63,341 bases of DNA from Lachnospiraceae bacterium (GCA_017450065.1 JAFSYI010000042.1:1-63341), one strand, 5' to 3'. Shown: positions 1-9,040, numbered from the stretch's first letter. Notes: generated by a model not told the origin, from the letters alone. Made by a program: numbers and translations.

Positions 1-1
1 G

Positions 2-166
2 GAAGGATCCTACATAAACAACGTGAACAGGGGAACTGCCAAGGTTACCATACACGGACTCGAAGGCGGGGAATACGGACTTGGCGGATACAAGACAGTA
101 ACCTTCAGGATAGGAACAAGACCCGTAAGTGAGTGGTGGAATGGAATCTTCAGTAATCTTAGATAA
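2..166 (+). CDS. C-terminal end of a repeat-type cell-surface protein (5' end outside window)
   Basis: Frame 2 is open from the window edge to a TAA at 164-166, giving the last 54 residues of a protein. The visible part contains a NNVNRGTAKVTIHG stretch followed by GG..TVTFRIGT, which resembles the short beta-sandwich repeats (N-x-G-T-A-x-V-T-I-x-G ... K-T-V-T-F-x-I) common near the C-termini of large secreted Lachnospiraceae proteins. It ends in a tryptophan-rich tail (EWWNGIFSNLR). A strong hairpin follows at once. The family resemblance is from memory, and the function of the whole protein cannot be told from this end. Confidence 0.7.
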   Translation, partial: EGSYINNVNRGTAKVTIHGLEGGEYGLGGYKTVTFRIGTRPVSEWWNGIFSNLR

Positions 167-172
167 CAGATG

Positions 173-199
173 GGCTCCGGAGTGAATAACTCCGGAGCC
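173..199 (+). terminator. Terminator hairpin after the surface-protein gene
   Basis: An 11-bp perfect stem (GGCTCCGGAGT at 173-183 with ACTCCGGAGCC at 189-199) closes a 5-nt GAATA loop, seven bases after the stop codon. The following T-run is poor, so it may act in both directions between this gene and the convergent GH28 gene. A related CTCCGG-core hairpin occurs at 9140-9164. Confidence 0.7.
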
Positions 200-230
200 T
201 CTGTAGTTAATAGAAACAAATCTTCAAGAT

Positions 231-250
231 AGGAACCGTCCCTGTGTCTT
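231..250. repeat. Possible half-copy of a GC-rich REP-like palindrome
   Basis: The short stretch AGGAACCGTCCCTGTGTC resembles one arm of the palindromes found whole at 20991 and 54043, which share the core GAACCGTCCC. It lies between two convergent genes. Only one arm is visible, so this is a weak call. Confidence 0.3.
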
Positions 251-260
251 TCCTGCAGGT

Positions 261-1499
261 TCAATCCTCAAATAGTACATTCACCGCATTACGGACAAAG
301 AAACGTTCGAAAGCGGCAGATACAAATGGAATATCATCACAGGGGCGAAGATCACGTTCATCCCTTCCTTCCTTGTCCCCATCCTTTATCTGCAGGGTCA
401 GATCCTTAAATGAAATATCCCTTATATTTATCGTTTCGTCGCCGTAGATAAGTATGCCGTTATCGGAATTACAGCGGATATTGTTAAAACGGATGTTGCT
501 TATGTGTCCTATCTTGGTCCCGGCATTACGCTTTACCGCGGTAATAGCTATGGGCTCCGCATCTCCCCACCAGTGCTTTTTGGATACGAAATGGGTATCG
601 ATGGTAATATTGTCAAAGCTCACATCTTCGATGCTTCCTCTGTCTCTTAACTGAAGCGATATACCACGGTTTGTATCCGTAATACGGATATTACTGATGC
701 GGATATTTCTGAACACTTCCTCACTTTCGGTGCCGAATTTGATCGCAGCGCTCGTTGATGACAGATCGCAGTCCGTAACCGTAATATCCTCGCATGACCC
801 GTAAGCCATACCGTATTCCGTGTTCTTGAAAACAATACAGTCATCTGCCGTACTGATCCTGCATTTGGTGATACTTACATTTCTGCAATGGTCGGGATCG
901 ATGCCGTCGCAGTTGGCCAGAAGCCGGTTGTTGTCTATGGTTATACCCTCGATACGGATATTTCGACAGCCTACCGGATGAATGGTCCAGAAAGCACTTC
1001 GCCGCAGGGTGATACCGGTAATTGTCAATCCTTCGATATTCTCCAGAAACAGCATCGGAACGCGTGGATAAAATGCCCCGTCGATGTGCCACTCAGTTAC
1101 CGTTCCGTAGAATATCTCTTCATTTCCGTCTATTGTACCTTCGCCGGATACGGTTATGTCGGTCGCATCCTTTGCATACAGAAAAAACAGGGTAGGATTG
1201 CCCGAATATTCGCAGCTTTCATATGTTGGAACAGTCACTTTTGATTCATCCGGATCGTAATCTCCGTCCGGGGCAAAGTCACTAATATTGTTACTTGCCA
1301 TAAGCACGGTATGTTTATCAATATGAAAGTCAATGTTGGAGCGTAAAACGATGGTTCCCGATCTGTAAATATGTGAACCTGACAATAACACCCTGCCTCC
1401 GCCTGAAGCAAAACATGCATCGATCGCAGACTGAATGGCAGATGTGTCATCATGGACACCGTTGCCGACCGCTCCGTAATCCTGAACATTATAAATCAT
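261..1499 (-). CDS. Glycoside hydrolase family 28 (polygalacturonase-like)
   Basis: A right-handed parallel beta-helix enzyme of the pectin-active GH28 family, 412 residues. The N-terminus has the usual D-Y-G-A-V-G-N-G-V-H-D-D-T-S-A-I pattern. The catalytic signature N-C-D-G-I-D lies near residue 198 and A-D-D-C-I-V-F-K near 219, giving the expected Asp and Asp-Asp. The classical G-H-G segment is replaced by G-T-E-S-E-E, common in bacterial exo-acting or rhamnogalacturonan-type members. There is no signal peptide, so it should act on imported oligogalacturonides in the cytoplasm. The ATG at 1499 is chosen because GGGAG sits 7 nt upstream; a longer GTG start at 1526 lacks this. It lies downstream of the AraC gene on the same strand. 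Exact substrate is not resolved. Confidence 0.85.
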   Translation of the reverse strand: MIYNVQDYGAVGNGVHDDTSAIQSAIDACFASGGGRVLLSGSHIYRSGTIVLRSNIDFHIDKHTVLMASNNISDFAPDGDYDPDESKVTVPTYESCEYSGNPTLFFLYAKDATDITVSGEGTIDGNEEIFYGTVTEWHIDGAFYPRVPMLFLENIEGLTITGITLRRSAFWTIHPVGCRNIRIEGITIDNNRLLANCDGIDPDHCRNVSITKCRISTADDCIVFKNTEYGMAYGSCEDITVTDCDLSSTSAAIKFGTESEEVFRNIRISNIRITDTNRGISLQLRDRGSIEDVSFDNITIDTHFVSKKHWWGDAEPIAITAVKRNAGTKIGHISNIRFNNIRCNSDNGILIYGDETINIRDISFKDLTLQIKDGDKEGRDERDLRPCDDIPFVSAAFERFFVRNAVNVLFED

Positions 1500-1609
1500 A
1501 GGAATTCTCCCGATATAATAATTCACAGCCGGCGGTCCGGTTCCGGTATGTGTAAATGAATATTAGCATCACGTATCTTGTTTTGTCAATCCAAAACATT
1601 AAAAATATG

Positions 1610-2440
1610 CTATTGTTTGTATATTTCACGAAAGGCACGGGGAGACATATCGTGTTTCTTCCTGAAGCAGTCCTTGAAATAGTTCGAGCTGTTGAAACCG
1701 CAGCTAAGAGCGATCTTTGTTATTGAGTCATCGGTCGTTATGAGCATCTGGGCTGCCTGCTTCATGCGAATGTAATTAAGATATTCCTTAAAGGTGGAAC
1801 CGGTCTGTGCCTTGAACTTCTTGGAAAAGTAGGAGGGGCAGAGGCTGAATTCCTCGGCCAGTTCATCAAGGGTGACCGGGTAGGCGTAATTGAGCGCTAT
1901 GTAATTGATCGCCTGTTCAATGTCGGAGCTGATATCCATACTGCCTTCAGGGTGTTCATGAACAAATACGCCGCCTCTCTGCAGTGTCAGCAGAAAAGAC
2001 ATCATTAAGAGGCGCATGAAATCCGAAGTGAAATCATCGGGTGTCTGTGTCTCTGACAGCATCTGTTCAAATATATTCTCTATCTTCTGACGGAGTCCCT
2101 CACTGAGTACTACCTTCATTGTGGAAGAGAGCATATTACAGATATCCTCATGCGCTTCCATAAAGGTTTCGGGCAGGGCATTTAATTCGCAGGATATAAC
2201 GATCCGTTCCGAATTGACGGTGCCTTCATAATAAGATCTGTGCGCATCCCCGGCCTTCACTATGAACAGATCACCCTTACGTAAATGGAAAGAACGTCTG
2301 TTGACGGTATATGTGCAGGCTCCGCTTTTGAGATAGTATATTTCGCAGTAGCTGTGGGTGTGGTCGTAGTCCATGCCGAAGGACGGCCGCCTCATTTTTT
2401 TGTCAATATATATTCCACTCTGATTGTAATTGGATTCCAT
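1610..2440 (-). CDS. AraC-family transcriptional regulator
   Basis: A 276-residue AraC/XylS regulator. The first 150 residues look like a cupin-type sensing domain (H-x-H-S-Y-C-E-I-Y-Y-L, then G-D-L-F-I-V-K-A-G-D-A-H). The last 105 residues carry two helix-turn-helix motifs, from LDELAEEFSLCPSYFSKKFK through the IALSCGFNSSNYFKDCFRK motif that is diagnostic of the family. It is divergent from the sugar importer and upstream of the GH28 gene on its own strand. By family habit it would sense the imported sugar or a breakdown product and switch on both arms of the locus. An extended -10 lies upstream at 2497-2505. Confidence 0.92.
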   Translation of the reverse strand: MESNYNQSGIYIDKKMRRPSFGMDYDHTHSYCEIYYLKSGACTYTVNRRSFHLRKGDLFIVKAGDAHRSYYEGTVNSERIVISCELNALPETFMEAHEDICNMLSSTMKVVLSEGLRQKIENIFEQMLSETQTPDDFTSDFMRLLMMSFLLTLQRGGVFVHEHPEGSMDISSDIEQAINYIALNYAYPVTLDELAEEFSLCPSYFSKKFKAQTGSTFKEYLNYIRMKQAAQMLITTDDSITKIALSCGFNSSNYFKDCFRKKHDMSPRAFREIYKQ

Positions 2441-2496
2441 ATCACAGACACCTTACCTTTATCAGATTATGCTTGCATACTAATATACTTGTTAAA

Positions 2497-2505
2497 ATTA
2501 TAACA
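2497..2505 (-). promoter_or_regulatory. Extended -10 promoter element for the AraC regulator
   Basis: On the minus strand the sequence reads TGT TATAAT, a full TGnTATAAT extended -10, about 57 nt before the AraC start. No good -35 is visible at 16-18 nt, which is tolerable for extended -10 promoters. The same element type recurs before the tRNA and cpsB genes here. Confidence 0.5.
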
Positions 2506-2672
2506 CACGAAAGACAAAAAATCTGTAGTATTTTCAAAAAACAGCTAATTTTTTGGTATTATTGAACCGGATCCGGCTCTAAAATCAAAAACATCAAAAG
2601 CTTACATGACATTCGTCACGGTCCGGGGAATGTCTGATAAGTGACACGGGAGAGGGAAAGGAGCAATACATT

Positions 2673-4100
2673 ATGATGAAGAAACTATTGGTTACACTGC
2701 TCAGCGCATCCATGATCGCAGGGATGACCGGATGTGCGGGAAGCACGGCAGCCGCACCTGCGGCCGCACAGCCTGCAGAGGAGACAGCGGAGTCCCCGGC
2801 AGAAGACAGTTCGGAAGATGCACAGGAAGCGGAAGCTTCAGAAGACGGTGCGGAAGCCGATACAGCATCTGCTGCGGAGGGAGAGCCGGTTACACTGCGT
2901 ATGGCATGGTGGGGTTCACAGACAAGACATGATATAACCGTAGAGGTTATCGAGATGTACGAAAAGGAGAATCCCAACGTAAAGATCGAGTACGAGTTTT
3001 ATGATTTCGACAGTTATTTTACGAAGCTCAAGACACTGGTGGCTTCGGACCAGGTGTGGGATATCTTCCAGCTGGGAGGTAACTTCCCTGAGTATCTTGA
3101 TAAGATTTATTATATGAATGAGTTCATAGACAGCGGAGTAGTTGATACATCAGGTATTTCCAACGCATATCTTAAGATAACCCAGGATACCGAGGGAAAT
3201 CAGATAGGTCTTTCCAACGGACTTAACACCTATGGAATCGCTTATGATGTGGATATGTTCAATGAGGCGGGAGTTCCGCTTCCGACAGATGACTGGACAT
3301 GGGATGATTTCGCCGATGCAGCAATGAAGATCCATGAGCATACCGGTAACTTCGGTTCTTCGGGCTTCACATCCAGTGAGTTTATTTCGGGATGTTCGAC
3401 CTACATTGCACAGCAGGGTAAGGTTGGTGAGAACAGCTTCTTCAATCTTAATCTTGACGGTATGGGCTTTGATGACGCACAGATGCTTACACCTTACATC
3501 AAGATGAGAGCCGACCTTATAAAGGCAGGAGCTTCACCTGATGCCGGAGCAGAGATGGAGATCACGGATATTGAGAATGATTTCCTTGTAACAGGTGAGG
3601 CAGCAATGACATGGGTGGCTGTTAACCAGTTCCCGACGATCTACGATATCTGTGCCCAGGAGGGACGTACACTTGCACTTGCAACGGTTCCGCGTGTTAA
3701 GAAGGACGGACCTTCAGGAACAGTGATCCAGTCATCCCAGATGCTCTGTGTATCACAGGACAGTCAGTATAAGGAGGAGGCTGCAAAGTTCATAAGCTGG
3801 TTCCAGAACAGTGTTGAATGCAACAACGTTCTTAAGGGCGAAAGAGGTATCCCCATCAATGATGAGGTGCGTAAGGCCCTTGAAGCTGAGGCTACCGACG
3901 GCCAGAAGGAAATGTATGATTACGTATCTCTTGTAGGTACCTTCGAAACACCCGAGAAGATCAATGTATTAAGCCCGGCCGGACAGGACGAGGTTGTTGA
4001 CAATTACCGTAATTATATCCAGCAGGTTGTAGCGGGAGACATTACCCCGGAAGAAGCGGCAGACAAGACTTATGCCGATGCGAAGAAGCTCTTCGAATAA
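2673..4100 (+). CDS. ABC transporter sugar-binding lipoprotein
   Basis: An extracellular family 1 solute-binding protein of 475 residues. It has a lipoprotein signal with lipobox M-T-G-C and lipidated Cys21, an acidic Ala/Glu-rich tether to about residue 75, then the SBP_bac_1 fold beginning with V-T-L-R-M-A-W-W-G and E-M-Y-E-K-E-N-P-N-V-K-I-E-Y. It would hold an oligosaccharide outside the membrane for the two permeases that follow. The start ATG at 2673 has AAAGGAG 9 nt upstream; a second ATG follows directly and cannot be excluded. A 12-bp hairpin between this gene and the permeases probably lets it be expressed above the membrane subunits. Substrate is inferred from the neighbouring GH28 and GH43 enzymes. 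Confidence 0.93.
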   Translation: MMKKLLVTLLSASMIAGMTGCAGSTAAAPAAAQPAEETAESPAEDSSEDAQEAEASEDGAEADTASAAEGEPVTLRMAWWGSQTRHDITVEVIEMYEKENPNVKIEYEFYDFDSYFTKLKTLVASDQVWDIFQLGGNFPEYLDKIYYMNEFIDSGVVDTSGISNAYLKITQDTEGNQIGLSNGLNTYGIAYDVDMFNEAGVPLPTDDWTWDDFADAAMKIHEHTGNFGSSGFTSSEFISGCSTYIAQQGKVGENSFFNLNLDGMGFDDAQMLTPYIKMRADLIKAGASPDAGAEMEITDIENDFLVTGEAAMTWVAVNQFPTIYDICAQEGRTLALATVPRVKKDGPSGTVIQSSQMLCVSQDSQYKEEAAKFISWFQNSVECNNVLKGERGIPINDEVRKALEAEATDGQKEMYDYVSLVGTFETPEKINVLSPAGQDEVVDNYRNYIQQVVAGDITPEEAADKTYADAKKLFE

Positions 4101-4182
4101 ATGCGGAGGATCGGTCATACCCGGCAATACATGGGTTAAAACGAAAAATACAGTAACTGAATAGTTACAAGATACAAAACAG

Positions 4183-4215
4183 CACAGGTACACTTCACGA
4201 AGGAGTGTACCTGTG
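4183..4215 (+). promoter_or_regulatory. Intercistronic stem-loop between binding protein and permease genes
   Basis: CACAGGTACACT (4183-4194) pairs perfectly with AGTGTACCTGTG (4204-4215) around a 9-nt loop. Two more outer pairs (G-U, A-U) are possible. There is no T-run, so it is less a terminator than a 3'-end stabiliser or processing site. Such hairpins after binding-protein genes are known to raise their transcript level over the permeases. It also lies 44 nt before the permease start. Confidence 0.65.
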
Positions 4216-4258
4216 TTATAAAAGAAACAGTACAGGGTGTACGAAGGAGGGTTTTATC

Positions 4259-5179
4259 ATGGCGGAGAAGGCTGAAAAAACGTCCGCGTTTTCAAGATTT
4301 ATGAACAGCAACCAGACGGTTGGATATGTCTTTGCGTTTCCGTTCATATTCGGCTTCATATGCTTTTCTTTTATTCCGATAGTTACTTCTTTCTATTATT
4401 CCTTTACGGATTACTCCATGGGATCGAAAACGCTTACTTATGTCGGATTTAAGAATTTCCTTCAGTTGTTTTCTGATGATGTATTCATTAAATCACTTGG
4501 CATAACAATTAAATACGTGCTTTTATCCGTACCGCTCAAGCTTGCCTTTGCACTGCTGGTCGCATTTGTGCTGACAAGGAAGAGCAACATGGTCACTCTT
4601 TACCGTTCACTTTACTATGTTCCGTCGCTTGTCGGAGGAAGTGTTGCGGTTGCACTTGTCTGGAAACAGCTGTTTGCGCGGAAGGGACTTATCAATGTGG
4701 TTCTTGCGGATATGGGACTTAAGACGGTTAACTGGTTCGGAGACCAGAAGCTTGCCCTGTACCCGCTCATACTTATGACGGTATGGCAGTTTGGTTCATC
4801 AATGATCATATTTGCGGCAGGTCTTAAGGAAATACCGGTTACCTATTATGAGGCGGCCAGGATCGACGGTGCTAACGGTCCACAGACCTTCGCACGGATA
4901 ACCCTGCCCTGTCTGTCACCGATAATCCTGTACAACCTGGTCATGCAGACGATACAGGCGTTCATGTCCTTCACTCAGGCGTTTGTAATAACGCAGGGCG
5001 GTCCGAACAACGGAACCATGCTGTATGCACTCAATGTTTACAATCAGGCATTCAAGTACAATCATATGGGTTACGCCTGCGCGATGAGCTGGTTTATGCT
5101 TATTGTGATGAGCATCATAACTCTTGTGATCTTCAAGACATCCAGGTTCTGGGTATTCTCGGAAGGGGGTGAGGACTGA
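4259..5179 (+). CDS. ABC sugar transporter permease, MalF/UgpA type
   Basis: Integral membrane subunit of the carbohydrate importer, 306 residues and about six membrane segments. The first is near G-Y-V-F-A-F-P-F-I-F-G-F and the conserved EAA loop reads Y-Y-E-A-A-R-I-D-G-A-N-G-P-Q-T-F, which docks the ATPase. ATG at 4259 is preceded by GAAGGAGG 8 nt upstream; an in-frame GTG at 4205 lies inside the hairpin and lacks a ribosome site. It overlaps the next permease gene by one base (TGATG), so the two are translationally coupled. No ATPase gene is nearby, so a shared MsmX-type ATPase elsewhere is likely. Confidence 0.94.
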   Translation: MAEKAEKTSAFSRFMNSNQTVGYVFAFPFIFGFICFSFIPIVTSFYYSFTDYSMGSKTLTYVGFKNFLQLFSDDVFIKSLGITIKYVLLSVPLKLAFALLVAFVLTRKSNMVTLYRSLYYVPSLVGGSVAVALVWKQLFARKGLINVVLADMGLKTVNWFGDQKLALYPLILMTVWQFGSSMIIFAAGLKEIPVTYYEAARIDGANGPQTFARITLPCLSPIILYNLVMQTIQAFMSFTQAFVITQGGPNNGTMLYALNVYNQAFKYNHMGYACAMSWFMLIVMSIITLVIFKTSRFWVFSEGGED

Positions 5180-6021
5180 TGTATACCGCTAAGGTTACAA
5201 GAAAAGTCATATATCATGTGCTTGTAGTGATCTTCGGCTTTATTATGATATATCCCGTTTTATGGATGATCGCAGGTTCGTTTAAGGATAATTCGGAAAT
5301 CTTAAGAGGTTCACTCAGTCTGATCCCGAAGGCGGTAAAAGCAAGCAATTATTCTACCGGATGGAAGGGGTTTGCGGGAACCTCATTCGCAAGGTTCTTT
5401 CTTAATTCATTCATCATTACGGTAGTAGCGACTCTGGGAACGGTCATAAGCTCATCACTTGTCGCCTATGCCTTCTGCCGTATCAATTTCAAGGGCAGGA
5501 AATTCTGGTTTACCTGTATGCTGGCTACAATGATGCTCCCGAGTCAGGTGATAATGATCCCTTCATTTCTTATCTGGTACAGGATAGGGCTTGCAGACAG
5601 CTATGTGCCGCTGATCCTTCCGTATTATTGCGGGCAGGCCTTCTTCATATATCAGATGATGCAGTTCATGAAGGGGATCCCGAGGGAGCTTGATGAGGCG
5701 GCAACGATAGACGGATGCAGCAAATATACGATATATACCAACATAATCCTGCCTCTGCTCAAGCCATCGATCGTTACGACAGTTATCATCCAGTTTTACT
5801 GGAAATGGGATGATTATATGGGACCGCTCCTTTATCTCAGCAAGCCCGAGTCATATACGGCTTCTCTTGCCATCAAGATGTTTGCGGACGCCGCGAGCAA
5901 GACGGATTACGGAGCTATGTTTGCAATGTCCACACTGTCGCTTGTGCCTGTATTTCTGATTTTCCTTATCTTTAACCGATATCTTGTCGAGGGTATAGGA
6001 ACCAGCGGTCTGAAAGGATGA
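5179..6021 (+). CDS. ABC sugar transporter permease, MalG/UgpE type
   Basis: Second membrane subunit of the importer, 280 residues. It has an N-terminal membrane segment (I-F-G-F-I-M-I-Y-P-V-L-W-M), further helices, and the EAA loop E-L-D-E-A-A-T-I-D-G-C-S-K-Y-T-I-Y near residue 175. It starts within the stop of the first permease and is followed four bases later by the GH43 gene, so importer and hydrolase appear to be one transcript. Confidence 0.94.
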   Translation: MYTAKVTRKVIYHVLVVIFGFIMIYPVLWMIAGSFKDNSEILRGSLSLIPKAVKASNYSTGWKGFAGTSFARFFLNSFIITVVATLGTVISSSLVAYAFCRINFKGRKFWFTCMLATMMLPSQVIMIPSFLIWYRIGLADSYVPLILPYYCGQAFFIYQMMQFMKGIPRELDEAATIDGCSKYTIYTNIILPLLKPSIVTTVIIQFYWKWDDYMGPLLYLSKPESYTASLAIKMFADAASKTDYGAMFAMSTLSLVPVFLIFLIFNRYLVEGIGTSGLKG

Positions 6022-6025
6022 TAAT

Positions 6026-7561
6026 ATGATAAAAAATCCCATACTCAGGGGCTTTTGTCCCGATCCGAGCATAATAAAGGCAAATGGGAAGTATTACATT
6101 GCTACTTCTACTTTTGAATGGTGGCCGGGTGTTTCGCTGTTTGAATCAACCGATCTCAAACACTGGAAACAGATCCGGTCGCCCCTCCACAGAGAATCAC
6201 AGCTTAACTTAAAGGGCGATCCTGCATCCGGTGGGGTGTGGGCGCCCTGTTTGAGTTTTGACGGAGAAAGATTCTATCTTGTGTATACCGATGTTAAGAC
6301 CAAGAAGGGACGCTTCTACAATACCAACAATTATGTAGTCACTACGGATGATATTTATGGGGAATGGTCAGATCCTTTATATCTTAACAGTATTGGTTTT
6401 GATCCATCACTGTTTCATGATGAGGATGGAAAGAAATACCTTGTAAATATGATAAACGGATTTAAGGGGATAACCGTACAGGAGCTTGATCCCGTAACAC
6501 TCAGACCCGCCGGGGAGCGTATTAAAGTGTATGACGGCTCCGGAATCGGATGCTGTGAAGGACCCCACATCTATCATATAGGAAAATATTACTATCTTAT
6601 AACAGCGGAAGGCGGTACGGGATACGATCATGTGGTGACTGTCGCAAGAGCAGAGAACGTGTACGGTCCGTATGAAACCTGTCCCGACAATCCGCTGCTT
6701 ACCTCGGACAAAAACAGGGGTCTGCAGAAATGCGGTCACGCAGACATTGTGAAGGCGGATAACGGAGAATGGTATCTTGTTCACCTTTGTGCCAGACCGT
6801 CAAAAGAAGCGGGAGGATGTATTCTCGGAAGAGAGTGCGCCATACAGGAAATCGTATTGGATGATGACGGTTTCTTCAGAACAAAGAGCGGGAGCAGGTA
6901 CTGTATGGATGAAATAAAGGAGCCTTCGGGACTTCCGCCGTATCCTTACGGTGATGCATGGGACTTCCTTGATGATTTCACAGATTTACAGATAGATGTC
7001 AGATACAGATCTCCCAGGCGGGATTACAACACCTTTGCACATATAGATACAGATAGCTGCAGGCTTATCATCAGGGGAGAGGAATCCATTAATTCACTGC
7101 ATGATGTTTCCCTTCTTGCAATAAGCCAGTGTGAGAAGGCATGTACTGTCACGACAAGGATGTATTTTAAACCGGAAGCACCGGAACACCTTGCGGGACT
7201 TGTTTATATGTATGACAATATGAATTTCTATATTCTCGGAAAGAGTGCTGATGAAGCAGGAACCCCTGTTCTTATCCTTCTTAAGAGTGATAAGGGCGAT
7301 ATTACGGATATTATCGAACCGGTCGGGCTTACCGGTAACGGGGCTCTTGACTTAAAGATTGAAACAGACGGTGTGAACATCCGCTTTTTCTACGGCTTTG
7401 ACGGCGATTACGTAGAACTGCCGGTAAGGGGCAGTACCGGGATACTGACGGATGAATACTGCAGAGGCTTCACCGGTGCCCACTTTGGAATGTACGTACA
7501 TGATATGCTCGATAAAAAGGCAGAGGCGCAGTTTGAAAGCATCAGGATCATTTATTCATAA
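6026..7561 (+). CDS. Glycoside hydrolase family 43 (beta-xylosidase / arabinofuranosidase type)
   Basis: A 511-residue five-bladed beta-propeller enzyme with a C-terminal beta-sandwich. The N-terminus N-P-I-L-R-G-F-C-P-D-P-S-I gives the general base Asp13. Asp126 in G-F-D-P-S-L-F fits the pKa modulator, and Glu178 in C-C-E-G-P-H-I-Y fits the general acid. Residues from about 315 to the end (W-D-F-L-D-D-F-T-D-L) match the XynB-like C-terminal domain. No signal peptide, so it is cytoplasmic and acts on imported oligosaccharides. It is cotranscribed with the permeases (AAAGGA before the start). GH43 subfamily, and hence xylose versus arabinose specificity, cannot be fixed by eye. Confidence 0.9.
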   Translation: MIKNPILRGFCPDPSIIKANGKYYIATSTFEWWPGVSLFESTDLKHWKQIRSPLHRESQLNLKGDPASGGVWAPCLSFDGERFYLVYTDVKTKKGRFYNTNNYVVTTDDIYGEWSDPLYLNSIGFDPSLFHDEDGKKYLVNMINGFKGITVQELDPVTLRPAGERIKVYDGSGIGCCEGPHIYHIGKYYYLITAEGGTGYDHVVTVARAENVYGPYETCPDNPLLTSDKNRGLQKCGHADIVKADNGEWYLVHLCARPSKEAGGCILGRECAIQEIVLDDDGFFRTKSGSRYCMDEIKEPSGLPPYPYGDAWDFLDDFTDLQIDVRYRSPRRDYNTFAHIDTDSCRLIIRGEESINSLHDVSLLAISQCEKACTVTTRMYFKPEAPEHLAGLVYMYDNMNFYILGKSADEAGTPVLILLKSDKGDITDIIEPVGLTGNGALDLKIETDGVNIRFFYGFDGDYVELPVRGSTGILTDEYCRGFTGAHFGMYVHDMLDKKAEAQFESIRIIYS

Positions 7562-7572
7562 TTATCACAGCT

Positions 7573-7620
7573 ATTCGAAACAGGCTCAAAATAGTACATA
7601 TTTTGCAGACCGGGATTCAT
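7573..7620 (+). repeat. Extragenic repeat, family shared with 14189-14240
   Basis: The stretch beginning ATTCGAAACAGGCTCAAAATA and ending GGGATTCAT matches the start and end of the intergenic sequence at 14189-14240 (ATTCAAAACAGGCTCAAAATA ... GGATTCATCC), with a divergent middle. Both lie just after a stop codon and contain an A/T-rich self-complementary core. Confidence 0.5.
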
Positions 7621-7639
7621 AACAGAACGGAGAATGAGA

Positions 7640-9040
7640 GTGAATACGATATCGCGGGTGACTTTTAAAACATCTGATGAGCAATTACAGCATCTATATG
7701 ATGAGGCGGAGAGAAAATGCCTTCTTAATATAAAAGATTTCGGCGGAAAGAATGTACTGGTCGAGGGTGGAGGCTATGAGAAGATATGGCTGGAGACACA
7801 GCCAATGGGCGGTGAGATGTATGCCAAGCGCAATATCGAGGTCGGCCTTAACAACCAGCTGATGTTCATGGAGCATATAAGGGAGGACGGAAGGCTTCCC
7901 GGCTCAATAGCGCTCATAGACGGTAAGGCGGTTCCTCAGTATAACAAGTTCCAGGGGTACTGCTTTCCGGCACCGGCCCTGAACATGTACTATCTGGCCG
8001 GGCTTGATGATGACTATCTGGAGCTTCTTTATTCAACTCTCGAGCGCTTCGACGATTATCTGTGGAGGGTGAGGGATTCCGACGGGGACGGCTGTCTTGA
8101 GTCCTGGTGTAAATATGATACCGGTGAGGATAATGCTCTACGTTACTCAGATGCGCCTGATGCATGGAGCGAGGAGTATCCGCCGGGAGGCTGTTCGGTG
8201 GTACCTATGGCTTCTCTTGATGTTATGAGCTACTCATATTCGGGAAGGGAGACTCTTGGCAAGGTAAGCCGTCTGCTCCATAAAGACGAGATGGCAGAAG
8301 AATGGGATAAGAAGGCTGCCGGGGTCAGGCAGAAGATAAGGGAATATCTGTGGAGTGAAGGAAGGGGAACCTGCTTTGACAGAGACAATAAGCACAGGGA
8401 GATGGAGGTTCTTTATCACAATACATTAAGGGCAATGTATTTTAACAGCATAGATGATGATATGGCGAAACGGTTTGTTAATGAGCATCTGCTGAATACG
8501 GATGAATTCTATACAAAAATGCCGCTTCCTTCCGTTTCTGTAAGCGATCCGCTGTTTCGGAATATAACGACCAATAACTGGAGCGGGCAGTGTGAAGCTC
8601 TTACATATCAGCGTGCGATAAGAGCCTTGGAGAATTACGGATACAATGAGCTTATACCGAAGCTTGGAAGCTGCCTGTTTGATGCGCTTAAGGATGAATG
8701 CAGGTTCGTTCAGCAGTTTGATCCCTTTACCGGCGAGATATCAAGGGTATCGCTTGACTCTGAAATGGATGCGTACGGTCCGGCAATGTTGTCGGTACTT
8801 GAGTATATATCAAGAATATACGGTGTACACAGGGAAGGTAATCTTATGTACTGGGGATGTACGACTAAGGCCGGATGTATATATGAACAGGAGCTTGCCG
8901 GACATATTTACCGGATTGAGAATTCACCTGCAGGTATAAAAGCGGAGATTGACGGGAAGGAGATATTTACTACCAGAGCGAATGTTAAGCTGGTAACGGA
9001 TCTTGAGGGAGAGATAATAACAGTCTGTGAATTACATTAA
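7640..9040 (+). CDS. (alpha/alpha)6-barrel glycoside hydrolase, GH63/MGH1-like
   Basis: A 466-residue enzyme of the six-hairpin glycosidase superfamily. Recognisable segments are L-E-T-Q-P-M-G-G-E-M-Y near the N-terminus, D-S-D-G-D-G-C-L-E-S-W then G-E-D-N-A-L-R-Y in the middle, and N-I-T-T-N-N-W-S-G-Q-C-E-A-L-T-Y-Q near the C-terminus. These match the mannosylglycerate-hydrolase-like / GH63-like clan, where the D-x-D-G and W-S-G-Q regions line the active site. The GTG at 7640 is preferred because CGGAG lies 7 nt upstream; the ATG at 7634 sits only one base from it. No signal peptide, so it is cytoplasmic. Substrate unknown; it presumably trims a linkage left by the GH43 or GH28 enzymes. Confidence 0.75.
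   Translation: MNTISRVTFKTSDEQLQHLYDEAERKCLLNIKDFGGKNVLVEGGGYEKIWLETQPMGGEMYAKRNIEVGLNNQLMFMEHIREDGRLPGSIALIDGKAVPQYNKFQGYCFPAPALNMYYLAGLDDDYLELLYSTLERFDDYLWRVRDSDGDGCLESWCKYDTGEDNALRYSDAPDAWSEEYPPGGCSVVPMASLDVMSYSYSGRETLGKVSRLLHKDEMAEEWDKKAAGVRQKIREYLWSEGRGTCFDRDNKHREMEVLYHNTLRAMYFNSIDDDMAKRFVNEHLLNTDEFYTKMPLPSVSVSDPLFRNITTNNWSGQCEALTYQRAIRALENYGYNELIPKLGSCLFDALKDECRFVQQFDPFTGEISRVSLDSEMDAYGPAMLSVLEYISRIYGVHREGNLMYWGCTTKAGCIYEQELAGHIYRIENSPAGIKAEIDGKEIFTTRANVKLVTDLEGEIITVCELH

Noticed and set aside
2594-2977. Ser/Ala-rich minus-strand frame opposite the binding-protein gene
   Set aside because: It mirrors the Ala/Glu-rich lipoprotein tether; no start signal and no protein-like pattern.
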